Shown here piece after piece: positions 9,163-18,176 of a DNA stretch of 64,000 bases. A model generated the notes under the pieces. The model did not search any database. It was not told the DNA's origin and saw nothing but the letters and a program-made list of their open reading frames with translations. The stretch's first letter is position 1, and each line of letters opens with the position of its first letter. A program made the position numbers and the translations under genes. Source of the DNA: Microvirga lotononidis (GTDB taxonomy: Bacteria > Pseudomonadota > Alphaproteobacteria > Rhizobiales > Beijerinckiaceae); contig NZ_CP141050.1 in NCBI RefSeq assembly GCF_034627025.1, forward strand, positions 62,001 to 126,000, written 5' to 3'.

Positions 9163-10053
9163 CTAGAAGACCAGAGCAGTTCCGTTGGTTGGATGTTGAT
9201 CTAGAGCGAACGCGACCTGAACTGCACGTGCCGTTGCCGGTGTCGGCACGGACATATGCGTATGGTCGGCAAAGATCTCGAAATTGGCGCTTAGGTTAGC
9301 GCCGTTAGGGTCTCTCAGTCGTTCAGCCATCTCACGTGCGAAATCGATCGTGCGCTCGAGCTTCTTTTTCGCGAGGCGATCGGATGCGTCGTCCTGCTTC
9401 TCCTGAAAGGGAGCTAGCTGGTCGCCTTCATGCTCGCCGGCCGACAGATAGACTGTCGGGCGTATGGGAACATTGAATTCGGCCTGTGCCTCGCTCCTGA
9501 GAAGCGTGCAGTCCTCCCAATGGATCGTGGGGCTGACGGCAACGATCCGCTGGAACAGGGCAGGCCGCCTGAACAGTGTATAAAGGCCAAAAAGTCCGCC
9601 GAAGGAATGTCCAAAGAGGGTTCGCTGCGTAAGGTCTATTTTCACGCGGGAGGTGATGAATGGTATGACCCGGCTCTCGATGAAATCGAGAAACTCGTCG
9701 GCCCCGCCGGTGCGTACTTCCGGTCCGCCTGATGTGAAGGGCGGATACCTCCGCCCGGGCGGCGGGCTGAGATCCCAGGAGCGGCGCAAGGGATCGTAGG
9801 CGTTCTCGGTCGGATAGCCGAGCGCCGCGACCACGCCCCACCCCACATTGCTACTTTTTGGGTAGTCTGCCTGGGCCCGCAGTGCATCGACCGCCGTGCC
9901 GAAGCAGCTATTGCCGTCCGTCATCATCAACAGCGGCCAGCCCAGCGCTGGGGGTAGCCCGACCGGCACATAAAGGAGAAGGCGATAGACCGCGCCGCTT
10001 GGCGCTTCGAGGTCATGAACGCTCGCACCGGCGAGCGTGTAGGCTTGCGTCAT
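9163..10053 (-). CDS. siderophore esterase-like alpha/beta hydrolase
   Basis: This 296-residue protein resembles the esterase D / enterochelin-esterase-like family (IroE, Fes, BesA). The nucleophile motif GHSFGG lies near residue 169, and ADHTHMSVP near the end supplies the likely catalytic histidine. The N-terminus lacks a clear signal peptide, pointing to a cytoplasmic enzyme. It lies just downstream of, and co-directional with, a TonB-dependent siderophore receptor and divergent from a fhuDBC-like importer. It probably hydrolyses an imported ferri-siderophore to release iron. The siderophore itself cannot be named. Confidence 0.75.
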   Translation of the reverse strand: MTQAYTLAGASVHDLEAPSGAVYRLLLYVPVGLPPALGWPLLMMTDGNSCFGTAVDALRAQADYPKSSNVGWGVVAALGYPTENAYDPLRRSWDLSPPPGRRYPPFTSGGPEVRTGGADEFLDFIESRVIPFITSRVKIDLTQRTLFGHSFGGLFGLYTLFRRPALFQRIVAVSPTIHWEDCTLLRSEAQAEFNVPIRPTVYLSAGEHEGDQLAPFQEKQDDASDRLAKKKLERTIDFAREMAERLRDPNGANLSANFEIFADHTHMSVPTPATARAVQVAFALDQHPTNGTALVF

Positions 10054-10112
10054 GCCACGGAACCTTCCAGCGATAACGGCAATATCAGGGGTTTACCGAC
10101 AAGACAGGTGCC

Positions 10113-12269
10113 TCAGAAGCGGTAGCGCAGGCTGCCGATGATCTGCCGTCCTTCATCAAGGTAGCAGTAGCCTGACTCGCACACAGGCTCCCGCTTGTCG
10201 AAGAGGTTCTTGACGTTGAGCCTTGCCTCGGCGCCCTTCAGGCTCGGGTTCAGCTTGCTCAAATCGTACGACACCAGGGCATCGACGAACAAACGCGCGT
10301 CATTCTCGAATGTGTTCTGGCTGTCTCCATAGCTCGTTCCTGAATAGCGAAGGCCCAAGCCCAGCTCCAATCCTTCCGCTGCGCCGTCCTGGAACGTATA
10401 GTCACCCCAGATCGCAAACTGGTGAGCAGGGATGCTCGACGGCACATTTCCAGCATTGTCGCCTTGGGTGATCTCGAGGTCGAGATAGGTATAGGCGACA
10501 GTCAGGTTAAGGCCGTTGGGCAGGCCGGTCGTCGCTTCCAACTCCAGTCCTTGTGAGCGCACCTCGCCCTCCTGGACCTGGAAGTTGATGTTGTTGGGAT
10601 CGGTCGTCAGCACGTTGGACTGGATGATGCGGAAGACCGCTGCACTTGCCGAAAGGTTGAGGTCGGAGGGCTTGTACTTGACGCCCGCTTCTACCTGCTC
10701 GCCCTCGGTGGGCTTGAAGGGAGTTCCATTCACGCTGGCGCCTACTGTCGGCGCGAAGGAGGTTGAATAGCTCACGTAGGGCGCAATGCCGCTGTCGAAG
10801 AGGTAGCCCAGACCAACGCGGCCCGAGAACTGCTTGTCGCTCTGTTCGGAATCCTCGCCTAGACCGTTGAAGGCCCTGTTCTTGCTGATCAGCCAATCAT
10901 GGCGACCGCCGAGCGTCAGGATGAACCGGTTCCATTCGAGCTGGTCCTGGACATAGATGCCCGTCTGGCTCTGCTCGGTGGTCAGATTGCGGAAATTGTA
11001 GGTCGGCCGGAAGATCGGCTGCTGACCATAGTTTAGAGTGTTCAGGTCGAGGTTGGGCGCCGCACCGAAGCCGATCCTGTCGTTCACGTTGACATAGGTG
11101 TAGTCGAGCCCCATCAGGAGCGTGTGGTCGACCGTGCCGGTCTGGAAATTGGCCTGGGCCTGATTGTCGACCGCAAACGAGTTGAGCCTGTCGGTCACAA
11201 GACCCGTCGAACGTGTCGCGAACAGGCGATCGGGCGTGATCGAGTCGATCTGGGTATACGGCAGATCTGCGAAGATATGGGCGTAGCGCAGGTTCTGGCG
11301 CACGCTCCACGTGTCGTTGAACCTGTGCTTGAACTCGTAGCCGATGCGGGCCTGGTCCTGCACGAAGGTGCCGAAGGCAGGATCGCCAGACTCGAGGCTC
11401 GTAATCCGTCCGTTCTCGTTGAAAAAGGACGAGTTGCCGCCGAGTTGGAAGTGCGAGTATTCGCCAAGAAGGGTCAGGCTCGTGTTGCGATCGTCCGAGC
11501 GGAAGGTGAGCGCCGGGGCGATGTAGATGCGGTCGTCAGGAACGCTGAGCAACTCCGTGTTGGAGCTGCGGAACAGCCCCGTCAGGCGGTAGAGGATGTT
11601 GTCGTTGTTGACGACCGGACCCGAGAGATCGAACTGGCCCTGATAGCGATCATGGTTGCCGACTTGCCCCTCAATCTCGCGGATCACCTGCTCGGTCGGG
11701 CGCTTCGTGACGAGGTTGACGATACCGCCTGGGGAGCCACCTCCATAAAGGACGGAACTTGGCCCTTTCAGAATACTAATCGCATCAAGCCCATATGGTT
11801 CAGTCTTGAAGATCGAGAAGTTGCCATTCAGTTCGCGTAAGCCGTCGCGATAGACACCCGTATAGGTTACGTCGAAGCCGCGAATCGAAAAGCTGTCGAA
11901 GCGGTTGTCGAAGCCGAATGCGTTGGTGCGCACGCCCGGTGTGTAGGCCAGCGCTTCCTTGAGCGTTTGCACATTGCGATCTTCGAGCTGCTCTTGGGTG
12001 ACCACATTGATCGTCTGCGGCACCTTGACGAGCGGCGTGTCTGTTTTGGTGCCAACGTCCGCGCGGGTCGCGACATAGCCGTCAGCGGTCACACCGCCCT
12101 CGCTGGTGCTCTCACCCTCGACGGTAATCGTTTCGAGCTGGATTGCGTCCTGGGCGAGTGCCGCACTTGCCAGGAACAACAATGAGCCGGAGAGCGAAAG
12201 CAGCCTGACCCCGCGCAGCCCCTTGTAACTCCCGCCGGTGAAATAATCCGATACCATGAACGACTCCAA
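10113..12269 (-). CDS. TonB-dependent siderophore receptor
   Basis: The 718-residue protein carries a signal peptide (LLSLSGSLLFLASAALAQDA), a TonB-box-like segment (IQLETITVEGE), a plug domain with VKVPQTINVVTQEQLEDRNV and SILKGPSSVLYGGGSPGGIV, and a 22-strand barrel ending in the terminal aromatic residue of SLRYRF. These are hallmarks of the FhuA/FpvA-like siderophore-receptor class. It should transport ferri-siderophore across the outer membrane using TonB-ExbBD, which are not in this window. The esterase lies 59 bases downstream in the same direction. Confidence 0.92.
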   Translation of the reverse strand: MESFMVSDYFTGGSYKGLRGVRLLSLSGSLLFLASAALAQDAIQLETITVEGESTSEGGVTADGYVATRADVGTKTDTPLVKVPQTINVVTQEQLEDRNVQTLKEALAYTPGVRTNAFGFDNRFDSFSIRGFDVTYTGVYRDGLRELNGNFSIFKTEPYGLDAISILKGPSSVLYGGGSPGGIVNLVTKRPTEQVIREIEGQVGNHDRYQGQFDLSGPVVNNDNILYRLTGLFRSSNTELLSVPDDRIYIAPALTFRSDDRNTSLTLLGEYSHFQLGGNSSFFNENGRITSLESGDPAFGTFVQDQARIGYEFKHRFNDTWSVRQNLRYAHIFADLPYTQIDSITPDRLFATRSTGLVTDRLNSFAVDNQAQANFQTGTVDHTLLMGLDYTYVNVNDRIGFGAAPNLDLNTLNYGQQPIFRPTYNFRNLTTEQSQTGIYVQDQLEWNRFILTLGGRHDWLISKNRAFNGLGEDSEQSDKQFSGRVGLGYLFDSGIAPYVSYSTSFAPTVGASVNGTPFKPTEGEQVEAGVKYKPSDLNLSASAAVFRIIQSNVLTTDPNNINFQVQEGEVRSQGLELEATTGLPNGLNLTVAYTYLDLEITQGDNAGNVPSSIPAHQFAIWGDYTFQDGAAEGLELGLGLRYSGTSYGDSQNTFENDARLFVDALVSYDLSKLNPSLKGAEARLNVKNLFDKREPVCESGYCYLDEGRQIIGSLRYRF

Positions 12270-12724
12270 GCTCGCTTCCGCAATATGGCGATCACCTGTT
12301 CATTGTGTGGCGTGTTTCAGCAAGTGCCAAAAGACAAGTTTTCAACAGTGTTGTAGGGCGACAACAAGCCAGTTTAGATCTATTACAAAATATTATGCCA
12401 ACATAGTGGGCATTAAGTTATCAGTCTTGAGCGGTTCTAAACAAGGAACTCTATATTTAAGGGACTCATGACTTGGGATTGTGGCGCGGAAATTGAGCGA
12501 TGGCTCGCCGCGAGCTTGTGTTATGGACATGAGTATTGACTTTGAGCCAGATCTTCAACGATATGGCCGTCCCATTTATTGCACCACGGAGCGCTCAATG
12601 TTGGACCTGCAGAAGACGCTCGAGCTTCCTGGATGGGGTATTCGGGCATGCCTGTCCGCCGAGGGGCAGCTCATCTTGGTCACAGCGCCCCATCGTTGGT
12701 AATTGCAAAAAGGTTGGATTCCCG
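12270..12724. promoter_or_regulatory. divergent intergenic region between receptor and fhuDBC
   Basis: This unusually AT-rich stretch separates the leftward receptor gene from the rightward importer and should contain both promoters. I see no convincing Fur, RirA or Irr box. One short inverted pair, GTTC-n8-GAAC, lies around 12432-12447. Iron regulation is expected from the gene content but not shown. Confidence 0.4.
12523..12702 (+). CDS. possible small protein before fhuD, 59 aa
   Basis: A 59-codon frame starting MDMSIDFEPDLQRYGRP ends 22 bases before the preferred fhuD start. No family is recognised and no clear ribosome site is seen. It could be a leader peptide or chance. Confidence 0.25.
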   Translation: MDMSIDFEPDLQRYGRPIYCTTERSMLDLQKTLELPGWGIRACLSAEGQLILVTAPHRW

Positions 12725-13645
12725 GTGCATTCCAATACGACACAACACACGCCTTCCGGTCGCCGGGTTGTGAGGGCACTCAGCAGGCGTGCCGTACTCG
12801 GTAGCCTTCTTGCGGCGCCCTTCCTTCCGTCATCGTCGGTTGCAGCGCGCCCTGTGCGCATTGCGTCTCTCGACTTTGCCCTGGTGGAGCAACTTATCGT
12901 GCTCGGCGCGCCGCCGATCGCTGTGGCCGAGGCACGTGACTGGAACAAATGGGTTAAGGAGCCCCCATTGCCCACTGGCACCATCGATCTGGGTACGAGT
13001 TTTGCTCCCAACATCGAGCTGCTGGCCGCGCTGGGGCCCGATCTCATCCTCACCACGGATTTCGTCGCTATGGTGGAGCCAAGGGTGAGTGGCATCGCTC
13101 CGGTCGAGCGCATTAGTATCTATTCGCCCGGCGGCTCGCCGCTGCCGAAGGCGGTCGCATCCATGCGGCATCTCGGTGCCATTCTGGGTCTTCAAAACCG
13201 TGTCGAGGCGTATCTGCAGGAAACCGAGGCGTTCTTCGACGCGTGCGCCGAGCGGGCGCGCCCCTTCTGCGACAAACCCATCCTCATGCTTTCCTTTCTC
13301 GACCCGCGACACGCGCGCGTCTACGCGCGGCCCGGATTGCAGCAGGATGTCCTCGACCGCATCGGACTGCGCAACGCTTGGCCGAATGAAGGGAGCTACT
13401 GGGGCTTTGGGACCGTAGGAATCGAACGCCTCGTAGAGGCTGGCGAGGCGGTGGCCGTCACCGACTATATGCCGCCCGATGTTCGGGCTGTGCTCGAAAC
13501 AAGCCCGCTGTGGCGGTCGCTGCCGATCAGGCGGGCCGGGGGGCCGATCCCAATCCTGCCGCCGGTGCTCGCCTTCGGAGGGGTCCCCGCGGCCCGGCGT
13601 TGGGCAACGCTACTGCTCGATGCGCTGGAGGAGCGCAACCCATGA
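12725..13645 (+). CDS. fhuD: iron-siderophore ABC transporter, periplasmic binding protein (FhuD-like)
   Basis: The mature region matches the FhuD/FepB class: VRIASLDFALVEQLIVLGAP at the start, DLGTSFAPNIELLAALGPDL, then a C-terminal lobe containing WGFGTVGIERLVEAGE. A twin-arginine-like signal (SRRAVLGSLLAAPFLPSSSV) precedes it. The frame is open much further upstream, but that part overlaps another small frame and is unlike a signal peptide. GTG at 12725 is preferred; GTG at 12770 is possible. The stop overlaps the fhuB start in an ATGA, so the three importer genes form one operon. Confidence 0.85.
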   Translation: MHSNTTQHTPSGRRVVRALSRRAVLGSLLAAPFLPSSSVAARPVRIASLDFALVEQLIVLGAPPIAVAEARDWNKWVKEPPLPTGTIDLGTSFAPNIELLAALGPDLILTTDFVAMVEPRVSGIAPVERISIYSPGGSPLPKAVASMRHLGAILGLQNRVEAYLQETEAFFDACAERARPFCDKPILMLSFLDPRHARVYARPGLQQDVLDRIGLRNAWPNEGSYWGFGTVGIERLVEAGEAVAVTDYMPPDVRAVLETSPLWRSLPIRRAGGPIPILPPVLAFGGVPAARRWATLLLDALEERNP

Positions 13646-15651
13646 GCGATGTCTTCCAACCATTGAGAACAAGCCTACGCGGTGGTGTCGGGCTTCTCAT
13701 CCTTGGCCTGACAGCTCTTGCCATCGTGCTCATGGCGCTCGTGCTTGGGTCCAAGCTGCCGCTGCTGTTTCGTGTGCCATCGTCAGACTACGACCCTGAG
13801 CGCATGGTGTTAGTCTATGCCACGCTGCCACGGCTCGTGATGGCGGTGTTGTGCGGGATGGCGCTCGGAGCCTCCGGCGCACTATTGCAGCAGGCTTTGC
13901 GCAATCCTCTTGCTTCTCCCAGTACTCTTGGCATCGATGCCGGCGCCAGGCTGGCATTGGGGATCACGACGCTGGTTGTTCCCGCTCTCTTCGGCTGGGG
14001 AAGAGATGTCGTCGCGCTTGTGGGCGCCGGACTTGCCACCATGCTGGTGTTCGCGCTGAGCCGCAGGCAGGACTTCTCTCCCTTGTCCCTCGTCCTGTCG
14101 GGCTTGCTGGTCAGCCTCTATTGCGGTGCGCTGACGGCCGCGCTGACTCTCATCGAGAGCCGCTATCTCGCAAGCCTGTTCGTTTGGGGGTCTGGCTCCC
14201 TGAGTCAGCAAAGCTGGACGCCTTCAATCGATCTGGCTATTCGCCTCGTTGTCGTTGCTCCGTTGGCGCTCCTCCTCGTGCGTCCGCTCGCGCTGCTTGA
14301 TGTTGGCGAGGATGCGGCACGGGGGCTTGGCCTGCATGTGTCTCAGTTGCGCCTGCTTGCCGTCGCTCTCGCTGCCCTGTTGGCTGCCTTCACTTCAAGT
14401 GCCGTCGGGGTGATCGCATTCATCGGCCTCGTCGCTCCATTAATCGTGCGGTTGTCCGGGGTGAGCAGTTTCGCCGGCAGGCTTGCGGGGGCCACCGTCA
14501 TCGGCGGGTTGCTGCTCCTGGTCACGGACCTTCTCTTGCAGACGCTGACAGGATTCTATGCGGATCTTCTGCCCACGGGCGCGGTGACCGCGCTCCTCGG
14601 CTCGCCGATTCTCCTCTGGCTTCTCCCCCGCGTCACCGCGGCCTCCAGACCGGTGCAGCCTTCGGCGTTGATGGCACGAAGGCGAATGTCTGACAGAAAG
14701 CTTTCACTGCTGCTACCGCTTTCCCTTGTTGGCCTCGTGGTGCTGCTTGTGATCATGGCTCTGTTTCTGCAACGGGCTCCTGACGGAGCCTGGCAAGTGC
14801 TCGCGTCCACGCAAGTTACAGATGTTCTGCCTTACCGCTGGCCTCGGGTGCTTGCGACGGCAGTCGCGGGCCTGCTCCTTGGCACAGCGGGTTTCCTGCT
14901 GCAACGGCTCACGGGAAACGAGATGGCGAGCCCAGAGATCCTGGGTGTGAGTGCTGGCGCTACGTTCGCAATGGCAATCGCTCTGGTCATCGGACTTGCG
15001 CCCACACCGGCAATCCTGACGACAGCGGCTGCGATCGGTGCGGCAGTTATCTTGGGGTTCATCCTCCTGCTGGCGCGCCGGAGCGGCTTCCAGCCCGAAC
15101 GCATGCTTCTTGCCGGTGTCGCACTCTCGGCGCTTCTCGACGCGGTCATCGGCTTCCTGTCGTCGGCTGGCGATCCGCGGGCGTTTCAACTCCTGGCATG
15201 GCTGACCGGAGCAGGATCGTCCTTCGAGCCGCAATCGGTGGCGATTGCCTTCGTCTTGGCTGGGCTCGCCATCGGCGGTGCGCTGTGCCTCACCCGCTGG
15301 CTCTCCATCCTGCCGTTGGGGGCAACGGCCGCGATCGGGCTCGGGGTTCCGATTGCCGGGGTACGCATCCTGCTCATTGCCCTTGCGGTGCTGGCAACCG
15401 CCGGCGCGACGCCCCTCGCAGGCCCTTTGACGTTTACCGGACTGATTGCTCCGCATTTGGTTCGATACCTCGGTGTGACGGATGTCGCGGCTGGCCTGAC
15501 CTCCAGCGCGTTAGCCGGAGCGGCAATTCTCATTGCTGCCGATTGGGCAGCTCGCATGATCGCGTTTCCGTTCCAGTTGCCCACAGGCCTCGTCGCGTGC
15601 CTGATCGGTGCTCCTATCCTTCTCTGGCTCCTTCAAAAGCGGACAGCATGA
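13642..15651 (+). CDS. fhuB: iron-siderophore ABC transporter permease, double-length FhuB
   Basis: The 669-residue protein is two fused FecCD permease modules. Each has the characteristic LPRLVMAVLCGMALGASGAL or WPRVLATAVAGLLLGTAGFL segment followed by NPLASPSTLGI or NEMASPEILGV, and the coupling region FIGLVAPLIVRL or FTGLIAPHLVRY. Length matches the E. coli FhuB fusion (about 660 residues). The ATG at 13642 overlaps the fhuD stop (ATGA), and its stop overlaps the fhuC start (ATGA). It forms the inner-membrane channel with FhuC. Confidence 0.93.
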   Translation: MSDVFQPLRTSLRGGVGLLILGLTALAIVLMALVLGSKLPLLFRVPSSDYDPERMVLVYATLPRLVMAVLCGMALGASGALLQQALRNPLASPSTLGIDAGARLALGITTLVVPALFGWGRDVVALVGAGLATMLVFALSRRQDFSPLSLVLSGLLVSLYCGALTAALTLIESRYLASLFVWGSGSLSQQSWTPSIDLAIRLVVVAPLALLLVRPLALLDVGEDAARGLGLHVSQLRLLAVALAALLAAFTSSAVGVIAFIGLVAPLIVRLSGVSSFAGRLAGATVIGGLLLLVTDLLLQTLTGFYADLLPTGAVTALLGSPILLWLLPRVTAASRPVQPSALMARRRMSDRKLSLLLPLSLVGLVVLLVIMALFLQRAPDGAWQVLASTQVTDVLPYRWPRVLATAVAGLLLGTAGFLLQRLTGNEMASPEILGVSAGATFAMAIALVIGLAPTPAILTTAAAIGAAVILGFILLLARRSGFQPERMLLAGVALSALLDAVIGFLSSAGDPRAFQLLAWLTGAGSSFEPQSVAIAFVLAGLAIGGALCLTRWLSILPLGATAAIGLGVPIAGVRILLIALAVLATAGATPLAGPLTFTGLIAPHLVRYLGVTDVAAGLTSSALAGAAILIAADWAARMIAFPFQLPTGLVACLIGAPILLWLLQKRTA

Positions 15652-16460
15652 ATTCGACGGCGTCGCACACACACAGCCCAACCGGTGCCGGTGGGTTCAC
15701 ATTGGAGAGCGTGCGCTTCCATGTAGGAGACGTGCCAATCCTGCATCCCATCTCGACCAGGATCGGCGGCGGGGAAGTGGTCGGTCTTGTCGGACCCAAT
15801 GGCTCAGGCAAGTCCACGCTTCTGAAGCTCCTCGCGCGCCAGAGTGCGCCGAGCGGCGGGCGCATCAGCTTCGAGGGCCGTGCGCTGGCCGATTGGGAAT
15901 CGCGTGATCTGGCACGACGGATCGCCTATTTGCCTCAGTATCCGCAGACCGGCAGCGAGCTCGTTGTCCGTAAGGTGGTGGCGCTCGGCCGATACCCGTG
16001 GCATGGCCCCTTCGGCCGCTTCACGGAAACAGATCGCGTGCGCACAATGGAAGCGATGGAAGTGACCGGGACCGGCGCTCTGGCCAACCGCCATCTGGAG
16101 ATGCTTTCGGGAGGGGAGCGCCAGCGTGTCTGGCTGGCCATGCTGGTGGCGCAGGATGCACATTGTCTGTTGCTCGACGAGCCCATATCCGCGCTGGACA
16201 TCAGCCATCAGATCGAGGTCCTGTCGCTGATCCGCAGCCTGGCGCACGAGGGCGGTCGCAGTGTCGTTGTCGTCCTGCACGATGTGAACATGGCATCGCG
16301 GTTCTGTGACCGCATCCTTGCACTGCGGGGCGGCCGTCTTGTCGTCAGTGCGGGTGTCAATGGGTTCATGACACCGGAGACGCTGCGGGAAGTCTACGGC
16401 GTTGACATGGAGATCCTGCCCCATCGCCTGCACCCGGCAGGCATTGCGGTGGCGAACTGA
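15648..16460 (+). CDS. fhuC: iron-siderophore ABC transporter ATPase (FhuC)
   Basis: The 270-residue ATPase shows Walker A GPNGSGKST near residue 46, the Q-loop at YLPQ, the signature LSGGERQRVWLA, Walker B CLLLDEP, and the switch histidine in VVVLHDVNMA. The segment ALGRYPWHGPFGR is typical of FhuC/FepC. ATG at 15648 overlaps the fhuB stop. It energises siderophore import together with FhuB and FhuD. A weak hairpin (TTCGAG-n5-CTCGAA, about 16463-16479) follows the stop. Confidence 0.93.
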   Translation: MNSTASHTHSPTGAGGFTLESVRFHVGDVPILHPISTRIGGGEVVGLVGPNGSGKSTLLKLLARQSAPSGGRISFEGRALADWESRDLARRIAYLPQYPQTGSELVVRKVVALGRYPWHGPFGRFTETDRVRTMEAMEVTGTGALANRHLEMLSGGERQRVWLAMLVAQDAHCLLLDEPISALDISHQIEVLSLIRSLAHEGGRSVVVVLHDVNMASRFCDRILALRGGRLVVSAGVNGFMTPETLREVYGVDMEILPHRLHPAGIAVAN

Positions 16461-16576
16461 TTTTCGAGCGCGCCTCGAAGCTGGAGAGGTGCAAGAGAGG
16501 AGGCGGCTTTGCTGGGTCTGATGCAGCTTTAAGGCTTCGCCTACCCCAGCTATGAAGTGAGGGTATAAGGGCGCTG

Positions 16577-16735
16577 GTGGTGAAGCAAGGAAGCAAGAAC
16601 CCATTCAAGGGTCGAAAATTCACGGCGGAGATCATTCGGTGGACGGTCCGGTGGTATCTTATGTTCTCAAGCAGCTACCGCGATTTCGAGCGCATGCTCT
16701 TGGATGGTGGTGTGCAGGTCGGCCACACCACATGT
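16577..16735 (+). pseudogene. IS6-family transposase, N-terminal fragment
   Basis: About 50 residues match the start of an IS6-family transposase (NPFKGRKFTAEIIRWTVRWY then LMFSSSYRDFERMLLDGGVQ). Similarity ends near 16735 and no DDE core follows. It is a different copy from the nearly complete one at 22.4 kb. Confidence 0.7.
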
Positions 16736-16763
16736 TCCGCTGAATCCAGGTCTATGCACCGGA

Positions 16764-16906
16764 GGGGATGTCACATTAGCTCAGTACAGCCGTTGGCCGA
16801 CCGACACGGACAGTTGTTGCACCGCCCAAGTCGTTGATTTTCCTCAGTGCGAGGTTTTTCCCTTGACGAGTACAGGGTAGTATTCGCCGTTAATGTGACA
16901 TTCCCC
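16764..16906. repeat. inverted repeat pair, MITE-like 143-bp segment
   Basis: The sequence ggggatgtcacatta (16764-16778) recurs inverted as taatgtgacattcccc (16891-16906), with one base difference. The enclosed 110 bases have no coding frame of note. This could be a miniature element or the ends of a deleted IS. It sits directly after the IS6 fragment. Confidence 0.4.
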
Positions 16907-16926
16907 CCTCGGCAATCCCTTTCTTG

Positions 16927-17550
16927 TTATCGCGGCTCGTTTTGCAGACTTAGGAAGGTCGGATCGAAATCGGCGAGTTGCTGGAGGCGTGGCCAGTCCT
17001 CGATAGTGACCATCTCACCTCGCCAGGTGATCAGGTTTTCCTTCCGCAGGTCCTGGACAACCCGGTTCACGTGAACGGCGGAGAGCCCCAGCGTGTCCCC
17101 CAGCTCTGCCTGGGTGAGGGGAAGCCGGAACCTGTAGCCTTCGGTAAGCCCCACGACCTGAAGGCGGACAAACAGCGCGCAGAGCAGGTGAGCGGCATGC
17201 TCAAGCGCCGAGCGCCGCCCTACGGCCACCATCCAATGGCGGTGAATGGCGGCATCCACGGCAAGGCTCACGGCAAGCAGACGGGCGAGATGAGGGTGGT
17301 TCTCGAAGATGTCGTGCAGCGTCTCGTGAGGCACCATGCCGATCGTACACGGGGTGATCGCCAGGACAGAATGGTCCATGGTCTTCAGCAGAAAGCTATG
17401 AAGGTCGGTGAAATCGCCGGGGACGTGCAGGGCGGTGATCTGGCGCTTTCCATTTCTGAGGACATTGTAGCGCCCAGCAAAGCCCTCGATGAGCACCGTA
17501 CTCTCGGTTGGACGGTCGCCCTCCCGGATCATGTCCTCGCCCCTGCCCAC
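16927..17550 (-). CDS. Crp/Fnr-family transcriptional regulator
   Basis: A cyclic-nucleotide-binding-like beta-barrel (IREGDRPTESTVLIEGFAGR, HVPGDFTDLHSF) is followed by a Crp-type winged helix (LTQAELGDTLGLSAVHVNRV). Coding similarity continues upstream of the GTG at 17550, through FIRKLEQYDRLSEAERQVLE, to about 17646, but there is no ATG, GTG or TTG there before a stop codon. The true start may be a CTG at 17646, or the original start has been lost. The RNR cysteine pattern of Fnr is absent. Confidence 0.75.
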   Translation of the reverse strand: MGRGEDMIREGDRPTESTVLIEGFAGRYNVLRNGKRQITALHVPGDFTDLHSFLLKTMDHSVLAITPCTIGMVPHETLHDIFENHPHLARLLAVSLAVDAAIHRHWMVAVGRRSALEHAAHLLCALFVRLQVVGLTEGYRFRLPLTQAELGDTLGLSAVHVNRVVQDLRKENLITWRGEMVTIEDWPRLQQLADFDPTFLSLQNEPR

Positions 17551-17783
17551 GGTTCTCTGCCGGACAACAGCGCTCTCCAGAACCTGTCGTTCGGCCTCTG
17601 AGAGGCGGTCGTACTGCTCCAGTTTGCGGATGAAGGAAGAAGTCAGGATAGGGCTCTTGCTATACGACGGTTGCCAATGCCTAGCAGCTTAGCCGAAGAG
17701 CCTCGCAATGGCGACCAGGGACCAGCCATGCCCCGTTAGCCTTTGAGTTCGAGACAAACGGCCTAACGCACCGTTGGCGACAT

Positions 17784-17975
17784 TCAATCCTCAGGTGTAC
17801 TAAACTTGGGAGCCGTCTCTCGACGCTCCTCATCGTCAGCCAGCGTGTCGAGCTGCCGGGCGGTCTCAAGCAACTGCTCGCGGCTCTCACGGATGCTGAT
17901 CCATAGGGCAACATCTCGGGCCTGCTGGGCGCGCTTGCGGTACTCGGTCACTTTGGTTTCCGGTCGCTTCGCCAT
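17784..17975 (-). CDS. small helical protein, 63 aa
   Basis: It starts MAKRPETKVTEYRKRAQQAR and ends with a charged helix (LLETARQLDTLADDEERRE). It belongs to a loosely conserved rhizobial type of short, highly charged helical proteins; the protein at 29457 has the same layout (EYRK.A..CR ... LVEMARTWDSLAED). Function is unknown. It is probably monocistronic. Confidence 0.55.
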   Translation of the reverse strand: MAKRPETKVTEYRKRAQQARDVALWISIRESREQLLETARQLDTLADDEERRETAPKFSTPED

Positions 17976-18176
17976 AGTATTTCGAATTGGTTCAGATCAT
18001 CCAATCCAAGATTTCGGAGGAATATTAGCTGATCCAGTCGGAGTGACCTTAAGATAGGTTAACCGGAGCCTTTCAATCAAAGGCATTTGCGAAAGTCGCG
18101 GTCGTCGCGCCTCAAATTGTCAAAATCCTGTCCCAAGCGAACAAGCACGACTCTCTGGGTGCGCCAGACTGAGGCT

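Noticed and set aside
11124..11840. A 238-codon frame antisense to the TonB receptor
   Set aside because: No family features; the receptor is complete and continuous on the other strand.
12270..12522. Fur or Irr box in the siderophore intergenic region
   Set aside because: Only a weak GTTC/GAAC pair was found; it does not match the consensus well enough.
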